Assembly (NCBI GenBank): GCA_963831385.1
Contig: CAWHPW010000019.1
Coordinates: 124,001 to 188,000, forward strand
DNA from: JACVRX01 sp963831385
Lineage (GTDB): Bacteria > Actinomycetota > Actinomycetes > Jiangellales > Jiangellaceae
Direction: 5' to 3'
DNA: 64,000 nt
The notes beneath the pieces are model-generated. The model was not told where the DNA came from and ran no database searches. It saw only the letters and a list, made by a program, of their open reading frames with translations. Below, in pieces: positions 7,942 to 16,306 of this stretch; position 1 is the first letter of the stretch, and every line of letters begins with the position of its first letter. A program made the translations under genes and the position numbers.

Positions 7942-8982
7942 CTACTCCTTGGTGGCCACGATGATGCTGAAGCGGGAGAAGGCGGTCTCCTCGATGACCC
8001 GAAGACCGGCTTCCTGGCAGCGGGCATGCAGGGCAGATCGGGTGTCGACGACGTTGCCCCAGCTGACTTCGTACCACTGCGCCAGCGCCGCGAACCGGGT
8101 CGGCATCGTCTGCAGCTCTTGGTCGGTCTCCGGGTATGCCTCGTCGAAGATCAGGAAGTAGCCGCCGGGCTTGAGCGCCCGCGCGATCGCCGAGAACGCC
8201 GGCTGCTTCAAGGCCGGGGCGATCTCGTGCACGACCAGGAAGCTGGTGGCGATGTCGAAGGCTGCCGGCTCGTCGAGCTGTTCGGTGCTCAGCAGGCGAG
8301 CCTCGCAACGATCTGCCAGTCCGCGCTCGCGGATCAGCTGCTGAGCCAGGTCGACCGAGTGGGGCTCCACGTCGATCCCGACACAGGAGATGGCGGGGAA
8401 CCGCTCGGCGATCTGCACCACCGCCCAGCCGCCGCCACAACCGACGTCGAGCAGACGGCCACCGTCCTGGAGCCGCTGGCCGAGGCTGGGGAGTCGCGGC
8501 AGCACAAGGTCGAGGAAGATGCGCGGTAGCGCCGTCAGTGCCTCGGCGACCTCGCGCATGAAGGCCTCGTCATGCTGCTGGTACGACCTCGACGTTCCGG
8601 CCCGGAAGTGCCCGATGTAGTCGCGATAGTCCTCGGCGACAAGCATGTGGATCCGCGGGGCGCGGGCCAGGTAGAAGGTGGATTCGGGGGTCCCCAGGAT
8701 CTGGTCGAAATGCGCCGCCATCCGCCACCCCTCGCCATCTCGCTCGAGAAAGCCGAAGGAGAACGCCGTGCGGCAGAGCACGTCGGTATAGAAACGGTCG
8801 GTTCCCAGCTTCTCCGCGAGATCCTCGGAGGTGGTACCCGGGCGCTGGGTCAGCGCTTCCCAGACCCCCAGCTCACGCGCGATCTCGAGCAGATGGGTCA
8901 CGTGATACCCGGCGATCAGGTCGTAGAGCCTGCTGACCTGATCGGCCAAACTCGGACCTGCCGACGTGTTCTCGGTCACCAC
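7942..8982 (-). CDS. SAM-dependent methyltransferase (O-methyltransferase-like)
   Basis: A 346-residue class I methyltransferase. Residues 10-95 form a winged-helix dimerisation domain of the plant/polyketide O-methyltransferase kind (LLEIARELGVWEALTQRPGTTSEDLAE). The SAM-binding motif LLDVGCGGGWAVV lies near 178-190, followed by VGIDVEPHSV. Motif ALKPGGYFLIFDE is further on. Substrate is unknown; small-molecule methylation is the family norm. GTG 8982 is preceded by AAAGGA. It stands alone between greA and the ABC operon and has no counterpart in the mycobacterial order, so it is part of a lineage-specific insertion. Confidence 0.8.
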   Translation of the reverse strand: MVTENTSAGPSLADQVSRLYDLIAGYHVTHLLEIARELGVWEALTQRPGTTSEDLAEKLGTDRFYTDVLCRTAFSFGFLERDGEGWRMAAHFDQILGTPESTFYLARAPRIHMLVAEDYRDYIGHFRAGTSRSYQQHDEAFMREVAEALTALPRIFLDLVLPRLPSLGQRLQDGGRLLDVGCGGGWAVVQIAERFPAISCVGIDVEPHSVDLAQQLIRERGLADRCEARLLSTEQLDEPAAFDIATSFLVVHEIAPALKQPAFSAIARALKPGGYFLIFDEAYPETDQELQTMPTRFAALAQWYEVSWGNVVDTRSALHARCQEAGLRVIEETAFSRFSIIVATKE

Positions 8983-9081
8983 AGTGTCCTTTCCGGTCCA
9001 AGCAGCGGGTCGGGGTCCTGTCGGTGAAGCGGAGTCAGGGGCAGTATTTCTGCGATTCGACCCGCACGGTTAGCACGGTTA

Positions 9082-9204
9082 GGCGGGGCCTGCGGAGTTT
9101 GGTTCTGGGAGGCTAAGCACGAAGCTCGGGTACGAACGTACTCAAGCTGTTCAAGCGGCCTAGCCAACTGGCCTCCAAGAACCAAACTCCGTAGGCCCGC
9201 CCCG
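9082..9204. repeat. Large inverted repeat with about 33-base arms
   Basis: The arm at 9082-9113 pairs with 9171-9204; both contain GGAGTTTGGTTCT or its complement flanked by GGGCC-type and GGAGGC segments, with only a few mismatches. The 57 bases between the arms contain no gene. It lies downstream of the ABC permease stop and about 100 bases upstream of the methyltransferase start, both on the minus strand. It could be a terminator for the ABC operon or a small palindromic mobile or repeat element. Confidence 0.6.
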
Positions 9205-9214
9205 CCCGAGCACC

Positions 9215-10051
9215 TTACTTCGTGGTCGCGGCCTTGTACTTGTTGATCGCCAGGGGCGCGAAGATGGCGATGATGAGGGTGAACCAGATCAAGGACGCCG
9301 CGACGGGGTGCTGCATCGGCCACGCATCCGACACGACGAAGCTGCCGTTGCCGAACAACTGCCGGCACGCCTCGACGACTGCGCTGATCGGGTTCCACTC
9401 CGCGATGGTCCGCAACCAGTCCGGCATGGTCGCCGGAGGCACAAAGGCATTCGAGACGAACACCACCGGGAACAGCCAGATCAGCCCAGCCGATGCGGCC
9501 ACCTGCGGGCTGCCCACCGAAAGGCCGATGAATGCGCCGACCCACAACATCGTGAACGCGAACAGCATCAGCAGACCCACTGCGGCCAGGAACTGCCACA
9601 GGCCGTTGTGGACGCGCCAGCCGACGATGAGCCCGCAAAGCATCATGATCACGAGCACGACGAACTGGTTGACCAGATCGGCGACTACTCGCCCGGCGAT
9701 CACGCCGGAGCGGGCCATCGGCAGCGATCGGAACCGGTCGATCAGACCCTTCTGCATGTCATCGGCCAGCCCGACGGCAGCCGGAGCACATGCGAAGGAC
9801 ATCGTCTGGGCAAAGATGCCGGCCATCAGCCACTCGCGATAATCGACGCCTGGCACCAGGATCGCTCCGCCGAACACGTATGCGAACAGCAGCACGAACA
9901 TGATCGGCTGGATGAACATGTAGACGAGCGTGTCCGGGACTCGCAGGCCGCCGCGGATGTTCCGCCACGACACGACCAAGGTGTCTCGGAGTGCCTGCCC
10001 GAAGCCGCCAGTGGCGGCGACGGCGCCAGCTCGGCGTTCGATGGTGGTCAC
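9215..10051 (-). CDS. ABC-2 type transporter permease (DrrB-like)
   Basis: A 278-residue membrane protein with about six hydrophobic segments and the ABC-2 motif region (FACAPAAVGLADDMQKGLIDRFRSLPMARSGVIAGRVVADL), typical of DrrB-like drug or lipid exporters. It forms the membrane half of an exporter with the ATPase encoded immediately upstream. Its ATG at 10051 overlaps the ATPase stop by four bases, indicating translational coupling. It is the last gene of a four-gene operon. A large inverted repeat follows. The transported substrate cannot be inferred. Confidence 0.88.
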   Translation of the reverse strand: MTTIERRAGAVAATGGFGQALRDTLVVSWRNIRGGLRVPDTLVYMFIQPIMFVLLFAYVFGGAILVPGVDYREWLMAGIFAQTMSFACAPAAVGLADDMQKGLIDRFRSLPMARSGVIAGRVVADLVNQFVVLVIMMLCGLIVGWRVHNGLWQFLAAVGLLMLFAFTMLWVGAFIGLSVGSPQVAASAGLIWLFPVVFVSNAFVPPATMPDWLRTIAEWNPISAVVEACRQLFGNGSFVVSDAWPMQHPVAASLIWFTLIIAIFAPLAINKYKAATTK

Positions 10052-11055
10052 TTGGCCCTCCCCTTGGCCGGCTCCTGGTCTGGAGCCACCGCGTCCTGCG
10101 CGTGATCTTCGGCGTGGTGACCGGTGAGTTCGAGGAAGACGTCGTCGAGCGTCGGGCGGCGCAGTGCGATGTCGTCGATCACGACGCCGGCTTCATCCAG
10201 GTCGCGGATCACCAGGACCAACCCCTTGGAGCCACTTACGGTCGGCACAGTCAGCTTCCGGGTGTGCTGGTCGACCACGCACTGGCCGTCGCTGCCGCGC
10301 TGCAGGATCTCCTCCGCCTGCGTCACAGCGGCCGAGTCGTGGACGATTACTTCGATCCGCTCGCCACCGACCTTGGCCTTGAGCTCGTCGGCGGTGCCCT
10401 CGGCGATGATCTTTCCTTCGTCGATCACCACGATCCGGTCGGCCAGCGCGTCGGCTTCCTCCAGGTATTGCGTTGTGAGCAGGATCGTCGACCCTTCCTC
10501 GGTGCGGTCCCGGATGACATCCCACATGTCCAGCCGACTGCCTGGGTCCAGACCCGTCGTGGGCTCGTCGAGGAACAGCACCTCGGGATGAGTGATGAGA
10601 CTGCCGGCGAGGTCGAGCCGGCGGCGCATCCCACCCGAGTAGGTCTTGGCGACACGGTCAGCGGCGTCGACCAGACCGAACTGCTCCAGCAGCTCTTCAG
10701 CTCGCTTAGTCGCTGCCTGGCTGGTCAGCTGGTAGAGCCGGCCGAACAGCCACAAGTTCTCGCGGCCGGTCAGATTCTCGTCGATGGCGGCGAACTGGCC
10801 GGAGAGGCCAATGCTCGCCCGAACAGCCTGCGGCTCGGCGACGACATCGTGCCCGGCCACGACCGCGCGGCCCGCATCGGGCTTGAGCAGCGTGGTCAAC
10901 ATCCGAACGGTGGTCGTCTTCCCGGCACCGTTCGGCCCGAGTAACCCGACGACAGTGCCTTCGAGCACGTTCAGATCGACCCCGGCGACTGCTCTGACCG
11001 CCTTCTCCCCCGACCCGAATGTCTTGACCAGGCCTACGGCTTCGATCGCGTTCAC
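10048..11055 (-). CDS. ABC transporter ATP-binding protein (DrrA-like)
   Basis: A 335-residue ATPase of the daunorubicin-resistance (DrrA) subfamily. Walker A GPNGAGKTT is near 38-46, the signature SGGMRRRLDLA near 139-149 and Walker B VLFLDEPTTGLDP just after. The C-terminal 100 residues form the extra domain found in exporters of this type. It powers the adjacent permease. GTG 11055 overlaps the DUF2089 stop by four bases and its own stop overlaps the permease start, so all three are coupled. Export of a hydrophobic compound or lipid is likely from the family but not provable here. Confidence 0.9.
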   Translation of the reverse strand: MNAIEAVGLVKTFGSGEKAVRAVAGVDLNVLEGTVVGLLGPNGAGKTTTVRMLTTLLKPDAGRAVVAGHDVVAEPQAVRASIGLSGQFAAIDENLTGRENLWLFGRLYQLTSQAATKRAEELLEQFGLVDAADRVAKTYSGGMRRRLDLAGSLITHPEVLFLDEPTTGLDPGSRLDMWDVIRDRTEEGSTILLTTQYLEEADALADRIVVIDEGKIIAEGTADELKAKVGGERIEVIVHDSAAVTQAEEILQRGSDGQCVVDQHTRKLTVPTVSGSKGLVLVIRDLDEAGVVIDDIALRRPTLDDVFLELTGHHAEDHAQDAVAPDQEPAKGRAK

Positions 11056-11522
11056 ACCATGTCCTCTCCTCGGCCCGCTCCCTGGCTCGCTTCTGTTGCG
11101 AGCATGGCAGCGGGCACAGACATTCCCGCATCCGGCAGGTTCAGCATGGAAATCGCTTCGTCCAGATCGAGCTCCCCAGCCGCGAGCCGGCGCAACACAT
11201 CTTCCCGGTCGTAGACGGCCGCCGGAGCCTGCGATCCGTCGGTCGCCTCCTCCAGCCCGAGCCGTTCCAGCAGCTCCGCGAACCGCTGGCGGGCGGTCGG
11301 GTAGCTGACCCCGAGATCGCGGGCGAGCTCTCTCATGTTGCCGCGCGAGACGAGGAAGGTGCGAAGGATTTTCCGATCCAGCTCGCGCAGCGCACAGTAT
11401 GGACAGGCCGCGAAACGCCCAGACAGCTCACTGCCACAGGACCCGCAACCCAATCGGGTGAGATGAAGTTCGTCGCCGCAGACCGGGCACTGCCGAGGCG
11501 GCAGATGGTCTGCGCCGTTCAC
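11052..11522 (-). CDS. DUF2089 family zinc-ribbon/HTH regulator
   Basis: A 156-residue protein with an N-terminal zinc ribbon (CPVCG at 12-16, then CGSCG and CPYC). A helix-turn-helix follows at about 52-92 (LRTFLVSRGNMRELARDLGVSYPTARQRFAELL), then a short C-terminal helix region (VLRRLAAGELDLDEAISML) that resembles the N-terminus of the neighbouring DUF4097-like protein. DUF2089 proteins are putative transcription factors, usually encoded beside membrane or DUF4097 genes. Start is GTG 11522, coupled to the upstream gene by a 4-base overlap. It probably regulates this operon; that is inferred from context. Confidence 0.85.
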   Translation of the reverse strand: MNGADHLPPRQCPVCGDELHLTRLGCGSCGSELSGRFAACPYCALRELDRKILRTFLVSRGNMRELARDLGVSYPTARQRFAELLERLGLEEATDGSQAPAAVYDREDVLRRLAAGELDLDEAISMLNLPDAGMSVPAAMLATEASQGAGRGEDMV

Positions 11523-12334
11523 CCGGGGACCTTCACGGTGACGCTGCCCATGATCACCTCGGCATCGACCTCCGCAGCACCCGTGCCGACGACCACGTCA
11601 CGGCCGCGGTCACGGCCGTGACGCTCGGGTTCGGTGACGAACCGGCCCAGCTGGACGTCGGCCCGGATCCGCACGTCCGAGCCGGGCAGCAACGACAGCT
11701 GCAGCGATCCGGACTCGCAGCGCATCCGGGAGTGCCCACGCGTGAGTCGCGCCTCGACCTGTGCCGATCCGGCCTGCACCAACAGATCGAACGGACCCTC
11801 GGCGCCGCGCACCCGCAGTGAGCCTGCGGTCACGCGGACATGATCGAGCGCCCGTGCACCCTCGACCTGCAGGGAGCCGGCGATCACCTCGACCCCGACG
11901 GGCAGATCGGGCCGCACCCGGACCCGCAGTTCGAGACCGGGTCCGAAGCCCTGCTGGACTCGGCCCGCAACCTCGCGCCAGCGGCCGCCGGAGAGCAGCG
12001 TGAAGGCATCGTCGGTGGGAATCGGCTCGGCTTCGCCGGTGACCACGAGAGTGGATCCGTCCCGGCGGACTTGATGAGCACCGTCGATGGCCACGGTCGC
12101 CACCGACGGGTCGCCGACCAGCCGGACCCGCCGCGAGGTCGCCCGCACCATCACCCGCTCGATGTCGGGCACGGCGGGCGGAGCTGGCTTCCCGGCGGCA
12201 GTCGGGCCCGCGGTCGAGGTCGCTGGGTCGCTGGGCCGCGGCGCTGCGGCGTCGATCAGTCGCGACGCCTCCTCGGGGTCGATTCGACCCGCAGCGACAT
12301 CTTCCAGGATCTGCTGAATGCTTGGTTCCGTCAT
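11519..12334 (-). CDS. DUF4097-like protein, first gene of ABC/regulator operon
   Basis: About 271 residues. An N-terminal helix (residues 1-30, SIQQILEDVAAGRIDPEEASRLID) is followed by a Pro/Ala linker. The remainder is a repetitive beta domain with recurring G-S-L-x-V turns (VIAGSLQVEG, VTAGSLRVRG, VQAGSAQVEA, CESGSLQLSL), typical of right-handed beta-solenoid DUF4097-like proteins. No signal peptide or membrane segment is seen, so it is probably cytoplasmic. ATG 12334 is preferred over TTG 12370 because that TTG belongs to a promoter -35 hexamer. The helix shared with DUF2089 suggests that the two proteins interact. Confidence 0.7.
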   Translation of the reverse strand: MTEPSIQQILEDVAAGRIDPEEASRLIDAAAPRPSDPATSTAGPTAAGKPAPPAVPDIERVMVRATSRRVRLVGDPSVATVAIDGAHQVRRDGSTLVVTGEAEPIPTDDAFTLLSGGRWREVAGRVQQGFGPGLELRVRVRPDLPVGVEVIAGSLQVEGARALDHVRVTAGSLRVRGAEGPFDLLVQAGSAQVEARLTRGHSRMRCESGSLQLSLLPGSDVRIRADVQLGRFVTEPERHGRDRGRDVVVGTGAAEVDAEVIMGSVTVKVPG

Positions 12335-12370
12335 GAGGTCGATTGTGCGTTCCGATTGCCAATCCGTCAA
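12335..12370 (-). promoter_or_regulatory. Promoter of the DUF4097/DUF2089/ABC operon (leaderless)
   Basis: On the minus strand a -35 hexamer TTGACG (12370-12365) and a -10 hexamer CACAAT (12347-12342) are separated by 17 bases. The ATG at 12334 begins 8 bases after the -10, where transcription should start, and no Shine-Dalgarno sequence is present. The mRNA is therefore probably leaderless. Inferred from hexamer match and spacing only. Confidence 0.5.
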
Positions 12371-12398
12371 GTCAGTTTGCCATTATGACAAGTTGTAC

Positions 12399-13607
12399 CT
12401 ACTCGATCGACAATGGATACCCTGCCTGGCGCAAGGCCGCCAGGACCCGACCTCGATGCTCCGCGCTGCGCGTCTCCAGTTGGAGAGCGACCTCCACCTC
12501 GTCGATATGCAATTGAGACTTCGTCCGTTCATGGACGACGTCGAGGACATTCGCATCCGCGGCAGCCAGATCGGCCAGCAGGCGGGCCAGCGCCCCAGGC
12601 CGGTCGGGGATCCGAACCCGGAAGGTGAGATACCGGCCACTTGCCGCCATGCCGTGGCGGATGACGCGAAGCATCAACAACGGATCGACGTTCCCCCCGG
12701 AGAGCACCGCGACGACCGGTGGCTCGAACGCCGACGGGGTCGCGAGAACCGCGGCGACACCAGCGGCACCCGCGGGCTCGACGACGAGCTTGGCCCGCTC
12801 GAGCAACAGAACCAGCGCCCGAGCGATCCAGTCCTCGCTGACGGTGACCACGCCGTCGCACAGCGCCTGGACCAGCCCGAAGGGCACCTCACCAGGACAG
12901 GCGACGGCGATCCCGTCGGCCATGGTCGTCATGGTCGCCAGCGGCACCGGCTTGCCCGCGTCGAGCGACGGCGGGTAGGCGGCGGCGCCGGTTGCCTGTA
13001 CGCCGACCAGCCGCACGTCGGCGCGAGTGTTCTTGACCGCGAGCGCAATGCCGGCAAGCAGACCACCGCCACCTGCACTGACGACAATCGTGCGGACGTC
13101 CGGACACTGTTCGATGATCTCCAGGCCCACCGTCGCTTGCCCGGCGACGATGTCGGGATGGTCGAACGGGTGGATGAGGACGGCCCCGGTCTCGGCGGCA
13201 AATTCCTTGGCGGTGACCAGTGCGTCGTCGACGGTCGAGCCGACGAATCTGATGTCCGCGCCGTAGGCACGGGTGGCCTTCTCCTTGACGATCGGCGCGC
13301 CCTCGGGCATGAACACCGTCACCTTGGTGCCGAGCATGCTCGCGGCGAGGGCGACGCCCTGGGCGTGGTTGCCGGCGCTGGCCGCGACGACGCCCCGGGC
13401 GCGTTCGTCTTCGGACAGCCGGGCAATGCGGACGTACGCCCCCCGGATCTTGAACGATCCGGCACGCTGCAGGTTCTCGCACTTGAGGAAGGCCGGCCCG
13501 CCGACCACCCCGGCCAGCCACCGAGACACCTCCAGTGGTGTCGGGCGCACGACGTTGCGGAGAAGTTCGCGCGCCGCAAGCACGTCGTCGATAGACACCG
13601 TCGCCAT
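12399..13607 (-). CDS. ilvA: Threonine ammonia-lyase (threonine dehydratase)
   Basis: A 402-residue fold type II PLP enzyme. The cofactor lysine is K53 in GSFKIRGA, and the phosphate-binding SAGGGGLLAG loop is near 190. Residues about 325-402 form one ACT-like regulatory domain (RVRIPDRPGALARLLADLAAADANVLDV). It deaminates threonine (or serine) to 2-oxobutyrate (pyruvate). The single short ACT domain fits the catabolic/TdcB-like or actinobacterial IlvA type rather than the two-ACT E. coli form. ATG 13607 is used; the open frame runs back to 14330 only as the antisense of the MFS gene. It is divergent from that transporter with 36 bases between starts. Confidence 0.9.
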   Translation of the reverse strand: MATVSIDDVLAARELLRNVVRPTPLEVSRWLAGVVGGPAFLKCENLQRAGSFKIRGAYVRIARLSEDERARGVVAASAGNHAQGVALAASMLGTKVTVFMPEGAPIVKEKATRAYGADIRFVGSTVDDALVTAKEFAAETGAVLIHPFDHPDIVAGQATVGLEIIEQCPDVRTIVVSAGGGGLLAGIALAVKNTRADVRLVGVQATGAAAYPPSLDAGKPVPLATMTTMADGIAVACPGEVPFGLVQALCDGVVTVSEDWIARALVLLLERAKLVVEPAGAAGVAAVLATPSAFEPPVVAVLSGGNVDPLLMLRVIRHGMAASGRYLTFRVRIPDRPGALARLLADLAAADANVLDVVHERTKSQLHIDEVEVALQLETRSAEHRGRVLAALRQAGYPLSIE

Positions 13608-13643
13608 GCCGGCGATCCTGCCACCACCGCGAACGGTCAGACT

Positions 13644-15185
13644 GTGACGGTGACCAGCCCCACCGACAACACCTACCTGACGCACCGGCAGATCCTGGTC
13701 GTGCTCGGCGGACTGATGGCCGGGATGTTCCTCGCGGCGCTCGACCAGAGCATCGTCGGGACCGCACTCCCAAGGATCGTCAGCGACCTGGGCGGGCTGG
13801 ACTACCTGTCGTGGGTGGTCACCGCTTACCTGCTGACGTCGACCGCCTCCATGCCGCTCTGGGGCAAGATCTCCGATCTCTACGGTAGGCGGCCGATGTT
13901 CCAGGCGGCCATCGTGGTGTTCCTTCTCGGCTCGCTGGTGGCCGGCGCCGCGGGGAGTATGGGAGTCCTCATCGGCGGCCGCGCCGTCCAGGGACTCGGC
14001 GCGGGCGGGCTGTTCGCTCTCGCGCTGGCGACGATCGGCGACGTGATCCCGCCCCGTGAACGCGGTCGGTACCAGGGCTACTTCGGTGCGGTCTTCGGGA
14101 CTGCCAGCGTGGCCGGTCCATTGCTGGGAGGGTGGCTCACCCACGGGCCGGGTTGGCAATGGATCTTCTGGATCAACATCCCGATCGGAATTGCTGCGCT
14201 GATCGTCACCTCGGTCGCCCTGACGATGCCGACCGCCCGCCGCAGCCATGCCATCGACTACCTCGGCGCCGCCTTGATCGTGGCCAGCGTCACGGCGATC
14301 CTGCTCTACACGGCTTGGGCCGGCACGCAATACGGCTGGACCGACCCACGGTCCTTGACGTTGCTCGGCGCCGGAATCGTGCTCGCTGCTCTGTTCGTCC
14401 TCGTCGAGTTCCGGGCGGACGAGCCGATCGTCCCGATGCGACTGTTCAGGAACCGGGTGTATACGCCGGCGGTCGTGTTCACCGCGATCATGGGACTGGC
14501 GATGTTCGGCGGCATCATCTTCCTGCCGGTGTACCTGCAGGTAGTGCAGGGGATGTCGCCGATGGAGTCGGGCCTTGCTCTGTTGCCGATGGTGGTCGGC
14601 ATCTTCACTACCTCGATCTCAGCCGGGCAGCTGATGACACGGACCGGTCGGTACAAGGTCTATCCGATCTTAGGTGCCGCTTTGACGGGCATCGCCCTGG
14701 TCCTGATGTCGACGCTCGACGCCAGTACCCCGTACTCGCTGATCGCGACCTACCTGTTCCTCTTCGGCGCCGGGCTCGGCTTCACGATGCAGATCGTCGT
14801 CACCGCGGTCCAGAACGCGGTCGAGCGGCGGGACATGGGCACGGCGACGTCGAGCGTCACCTTCTTCCGGTCGATGGGCGCCGCCTTCGGGACCGCCCTC
14901 TTCGGCGCCGTCCTGACCAGCCGGTTGGGCCATTACCTCGCCGCTGCGGGTGGCGTCCTCCCGTCCGACGCCGACAAGGCCGAGATCGCCAACAACGTCA
15001 CAGCGATCCAGGCGCTGCCGGTCGAGGTCAAGGCCGTGGTGATCGACGCATGGGTACAGGCGCTGCATGACGTGTTCCTCACCGCCGTCCCGCTCGTCGC
15101 AGTCGGCCTCGTGGCAGCCTGCTTCATCCCGGAGGTGCCCCTCCAGGGAGCGTCCGACGTCGAGCCGATTCTCGCCACCGAGTAG
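13644..15185 (+). CDS. MFS transporter, DHA2 (EmrB/QacA) family
   Basis: A 513-residue, 14-helix drug:proton antiporter. The DHA2 motifs are visible: LAALDQSIVGTALPRIVSDLGG near 30-50, WGKISDLYGRRP near 75-87 (motif A) and GGWLTHGPGWQWIFWINIPIG near 155 (motif C plus the QWIFWINIP signature). It exports hydrophobic or cationic compounds across the cytoplasmic membrane. Start is GTG 13644 or GTG 13650; neither has a strong Shine-Dalgarno site. The LLM oxidoreductase gene follows 14 bases after the stop and may be co-transcribed. There is no adjacent TetR/MarR gene. Confidence 0.88.
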   Translation: MTVTSPTDNTYLTHRQILVVLGGLMAGMFLAALDQSIVGTALPRIVSDLGGLDYLSWVVTAYLLTSTASMPLWGKISDLYGRRPMFQAAIVVFLLGSLVAGAAGSMGVLIGGRAVQGLGAGGLFALALATIGDVIPPRERGRYQGYFGAVFGTASVAGPLLGGWLTHGPGWQWIFWINIPIGIAALIVTSVALTMPTARRSHAIDYLGAALIVASVTAILLYTAWAGTQYGWTDPRSLTLLGAGIVLAALFVLVEFRADEPIVPMRLFRNRVYTPAVVFTAIMGLAMFGGIIFLPVYLQVVQGMSPMESGLALLPMVVGIFTTSISAGQLMTRTGRYKVYPILGAALTGIALVLMSTLDASTPYSLIATYLFLFGAGLGFTMQIVVTAVQNAVERRDMGTATSSVTFFRSMGAAFGTALFGAVLTSRLGHYLAAAGGVLPSDADKAEIANNVTAIQALPVEVKAVVIDAWVQALHDVFLTAVPLVAVGLVAACFIPEVPLQGASDVEPILATE

Positions 15186-15199
15186 CGGAAGGATCACCG

Positions 15200-16174
15200 A
15201 TGCGGTTCGCCTGGCTGTGCAGTCACGAGTCCTTCCAACCCGAGGTGCTGGTCGAACAAGCCGTGCTGGCCGAGCAGTCCGGCTTCGACATGGTCACCGG
15301 TGCCGACCACTTCCACCCGTGGGTCGATGACACCTCTGCCGCCAGCTTCGTCTGGACATGGTTCGGCGCCGTCGCGCAGGCGACGACTCGGGTGGAGCTC
15401 GCGACGAGTGTCACTGCGCCGTTGTTCCGCTACCACCCGGCGCTGATCGCCCAGGCAGCGGCCACAGTAGACCGGCTGTCGGGTGGCCGGTTCCGGCTGG
15501 GAGTGGGTACCGGTGAGGCGATCAACGAGACGCCGCTCGGCTACGAGTTTCCTGGGTATGCCGAGCGCATCGCCCGGATGGACGAAGCGCTGATGATCAT
15601 CGCCGCGCTGCTTGCCGGGAAGAAGGTCGACGTCGACGGTAAGTACTACTCCACCCACACGGCGAAGCTGTACAGCCCTCCGCTGGGTCAGGTGCCGGTC
15701 TGGATGGCCGCTGGCGGGCCGAAATCGGCTGCGTTCGCCGGTGAGCACGCCGACGGCCTGATCACCAGCGTCAAAGAGCCCGCGGACACCCTGACGAAGG
15801 TGATCGAGCCGTACCGGTCTGCCGCGGCTGCCCGCGGCGCCGACACGACGATCATGGCGACCCGATGGGTCGTACTCGCCGGCGACGACGACGAGGCATG
15901 GGCCGCGCTGGCGCCGATGCGTGGGCTGCGCGCACCCGGCCGGCTCGAAGTCGCTGATCCGGCGATCTTGCGGCAACGGGCTGATGCGATGCGGCGCTCG
16001 GAGGTCCTCGAGCAGTTCACGATCGTTCGCGACCTCGACGAGTTGGTCGACGCCTACCTGCCGCTGGTTCGCGACGTCGGTGCTGATTACGTCGCTATTC
16101 AAATCGCCAGCGTCGACCCGATGAGAACGATCGAGCTGGTCGGGTCCCAGGTCCTGCCTCACTTGCGAGCCTGA
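15200..16174 (+). CDS. LLM class F420-dependent oxidoreductase
   Basis: A 324-residue TIM-barrel protein of the luciferase-like family, close to the TIGR03557/F420-dependent glucose-6-phosphate dehydrogenase branch. Features are MVTGADHFHPW near 31-41, TSVTAPLFRYHPALIAQAAATVDRLSGGRFRLGVGTGEAINE near 70-111, and VWMAAGGPKSAAFAGEHADG near 172-192. The cofactor is probably F420 rather than FMN, from family resemblance; the hydride donor is unknown. ATG 15200 is preceded by GGAAGGA. It is the second gene after the MFS exporter, and a long inverted repeat separates it from convergent metB. Confidence 0.85.
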   Translation: MRFAWLCSHESFQPEVLVEQAVLAEQSGFDMVTGADHFHPWVDDTSAASFVWTWFGAVAQATTRVELATSVTAPLFRYHPALIAQAAATVDRLSGGRFRLGVGTGEAINETPLGYEFPGYAERIARMDEALMIIAALLAGKKVDVDGKYYSTHTAKLYSPPLGQVPVWMAAGGPKSAAFAGEHADGLITSVKEPADTLTKVIEPYRSAAAARGADTTIMATRWVVLAGDDDEAWAALAPMRGLRAPGRLEVADPAILRQRADAMRRSEVLEQFTIVRDLDELVDAYLPLVRDVGADYVAIQIASVDPMRTIELVGSQVLPHLRA

Positions 16175-16187
16175 CACGGATCTTGCC

Positions 16188-16270
16188 GGGCCGACGACCT
16201 CGCTGCCCAGATGTTCGTCAAGGCCGCCTATTCGGCCCGGAAGCGGCGATCTCGGCAGCGAGGTCGGCCC
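16188..16270. terminator. Inverted repeat between convergent LLM oxidoreductase and metB
   Basis: The left arm 16188-16207 contains GACCTCGCTGCC, fully complementary to GGCAGCGAGGTC at 16254-16265. Outer segments GGGCCGA (16188-16194) and TCGGCCC (16264-16270) also pair, with a 3-base offset in the left arm. The loop is 46 bases. It is a probable bidirectional terminator. Confidence 0.45.
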
Positions 16271-16306
16271 CATGCGGGCAGGCCGAAGCACCCGGGCTCA
16301 GGAGGT

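Noticed and set aside
12335..12370. TTG start at 12370 for the DUF4097-like protein
   Set aside because: The TTG forms the -35 hexamer of a well-spaced promoter, and the conserved N-terminal helix begins at ATG 12334.
12318..13643. Long plus-strand extension in front of the MFS gene
   Set aside because: It lies antisense to ilvA and lacks any motif; the transporter homology begins only at about 13644-13680.
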